42,132 nt of DNA from Planctomycetota bacterium (GTDB lineage Bacteria; Planctomycetota; Brocadiia; JAJRTI01), in contig JAJRTI010000298.1 of the NCBI GenBank assembly GCA_024278415.1, forward strand, positions 1-42,132, given 5' to 3'. The notes beneath the pieces are model-generated. The model saw nothing but the letters and a program-made list of their open reading frames with translations, did no database searches and was not told the origin of the DNA. Made by a program: the position numbers and the translations under genes. Positions 41,091 to 42,132 of the stretch are shown piece by piece (position 1 is the first letter of the stretch; each line of letters begins with the position of its first letter).

Positions 41091-42130
41091 CCCACCTCCA
41101 TCCGCTTCCCACACCCCACGCTCTCGAACATGGCCCACACGAGCCGAAACACGTCGCCAGCCTCGGCCACGCCCACGAGCGGCGGTTCGCCGGTGCGGAT
41201 GCAGTGGACGAACGATTCGAGTTCGGGGATGTACCCACGCTCGCGCAGCACAGATCGAGCCGCGTCGGAGCCATCGGGCAGCCTCGTGTGGTCTTGCGCG
41301 TACGCGGGGTCGAAGTCGAAGCGGCCGAGTTCGGCCTCCTCGCCGTCCTCGGACACCTTGACGAGTTGGCTTCCTCCGCGTGCGATAAGCTTCTCCTCGC
41401 CGCACGCGACTACGACCTCCTCGGCCATCGCGTCCGGCGACGGCTCGGCTGGAATGGGCACGAACTTGCCGGTGTCGCCGTTGGCGAACTGCACGTCGTA
41501 CGTGCAGTCGTGCTCCTGCCCGTGCGCCTCGACCCATTCGATCGGGCCGTTGCACATCAGGGCAATGCCGTAAAGGTGGAGCGCCTCCGGGTAGGTGAAC
41601 TTCCACGTACGCTTGCCCGGCTCGCCGAAGCCCTTGGCCGCGTCCGCGAGCGCGCGGTAGATAGGCGCGTACCAAAACCGGTGGCCCATCTGCACGACCG
41701 CTTTCGAGCCGGCCGACGCGGCCGTGATCTGCGCGATGTCGATCTCTGAGATGATCCCCGGCGCTTCGCACAGGACGTGCTTGCCTGTGCGGATCGCGTC
41801 GAGCACGATGTAGCGATGCAGCGCGCTCGGCGTGGCCACAATCACCGCGTCGAGGTCGTCGCGCGTGAGCAACTCGTCGTAGTGCAGCACGACCGGCGCG
41901 TCGTGATCTTGCTCGAGCTTTTGCTTGGATTCGGCCGTTCGCACGCACATGCCGGCCAGCTCCAGATCGGGCACAGCCGCGATGGCCGGCAGCAGCACGT
42001 GGTGCGCGTGCTTGCCCACGCCGATGAGACCCACGCGGACCGGCCTGTCCGCGGGCACGGCCGCGGCTTCCTTGGGCGGCAGCGGCCCGCGCATCGCGCG
42101 GCGCAGGTACGTGCCGAACGTCTTCGTCTT
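41072..42130 (-). CDS. Gfo/Idh/MocA-family oxidoreductase-like protein, probably partial at window edge
   Basis: At least 340 residues. A Rossmann NAD(P) fold begins at VRVGLIGVGKHAHHV (GxGxxA/H type), then AVIVATPSALHRYIVLDAIRTGKHVLCEAPG. The family's catalytic Lys in CEKP is Ala here (CEAPG), so classic dehydrogenase chemistry is doubtful. The C-terminal alpha/beta domain has the usual VQMGHRFWYAPIYRAL region. An ATG at 42094 has no Shine-Dalgarno, and the frame stays open to the window edge (reading KTKTFGTYLRRA before it), so the true start is probably outside. The last codons are built from an inverted repeat (VKRNE), suggesting that the original end was replaced. Confidence 0.85.
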   Translation of the reverse strand, partial: KTKTFGTYLRRAMRGPLPPKEAAAVPADRPVRVGLIGVGKHAHHVLLPAIAAVPDLELAGMCVRTAESKQKLEQDHDAPVVLHYDELLTRDDLDAVIVATPSALHRYIVLDAIRTGKHVLCEAPGIISEIDIAQITAASAGSKAVVQMGHRFWYAPIYRALADAAKGFGEPGKRTWKFTYPEALHLYGIALMCNGPIEWVEAHGQEHDCTYDVQFANGDTGKFVPIPAEPSPDAMAEEVVVACGEEKLIARGGSQLVKVSEDGEEAELGRFDFDPAYAQDHTRLPDGSDAARSVLRERGYIPELESFVHCIRTGEPPLVGVAEAGDVFRLVWAMFESVGCGKRMEVGVKRNE

Positions 42131-42132
42131 GA

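Noticed and set aside
1..42132. CRISPR array, rRNA genes, prophage or integrase with att sites
   Set aside because: No regularly spaced direct repeats, rRNA sequence, integrase or phage structural gene was seen; the repeats present are inverted and irregularly spaced.

Overview
The window is high-GC bacterial DNA from an uncultured-type Gram-negative lineage. I infer a PVC-type phylum (Planctomycetota or Lentisphaerota-like). The grounds are a split glycine decarboxylase, an NfeD-NfeD-FloA locus followed by a small protein ending in a GPP-x-ALR-type motif, secreted beta-helix, GH42-like and DUF4838 polysaccharide proteins, a sulfatase-fold enzyme with a Thr nucleophile, a caspase with a signal peptide, and very many intergenic palindromes. 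No rRNA or marker gene settles the phylum.

Layout. 1-2236: the 3' part of an SMC/Rad50-like ATPase. 2237-3259: a graveyard of mobile elements (IS1634-type and REP-associated transposase remnants). 3360-4505: a TIR + FGE-like fusion gene with its own promoter, followed by a truncated zinc-ribbon gene. 5016-7789 (minus): gcvPA-gcvPB. 8195-9427 (minus): a DegT-family aminotransferase. 9837-13805 (plus): two NfeD proteins, FloA and a small membrane protein, then tRNA-Leu(CAA). 14086-27171 (minus): a secreted carbohydrate-acting block of SGNH hydrolase, beta-helix/CBM9 protein, GT-C membrane protein, GH42-like protein, and a DUF4838/CBM9/TPR protein broken by an in-frame stop. 27240-30234 (minus): an N6-adenine DNA methyltransferase overlapping a frameshifted PIN-domain gene. 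30788-32227: Thr-type sulfatase-fold hydrolase. 32873-33268: CbiX-like chelatase. 33838-36427: caspase-like protease overlapping a CsgG/TolB-like lipoprotein. 36535-40839: MsbA-like ABC exporter with PH-like and zinc-ribbon N-terminus, DUF1854 protein and HlyD-type adaptor. 41072-edge: Gfo/Idh/MocA-like protein without the usual Lys.

How genes work together. The carbohydrate block probably deacetylates, binds and cleaves a complex polysaccharide at the cell surface. The exporter, DUF1854 protein and adaptor share one operon and probably make an envelope export system. Just downstream, a separate promoter drives the exported caspase and its overlapping lipoprotein, which I infer form an envelope-located complex. 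The FloA/NfeD operon is the standard membrane-microdomain module. The TIR-FGE gene, the methyltransferase-PIN pair and the SMC-like ATPase are candidates for immunity or genome-conflict functions.

The intergenic spaces carry several distinct classes of inverted repeat: nested palindromes, short-word inverted cassettes, a perfect 27-bp hairpin, and duplicated approximately 95-160 bp cassettes. A REP-like motif with the core GGGATGGGGTCAACTC lies at the broken ends of three gene remnants. These repeats and the TIR-FGE fusion are the least explained parts of the window.
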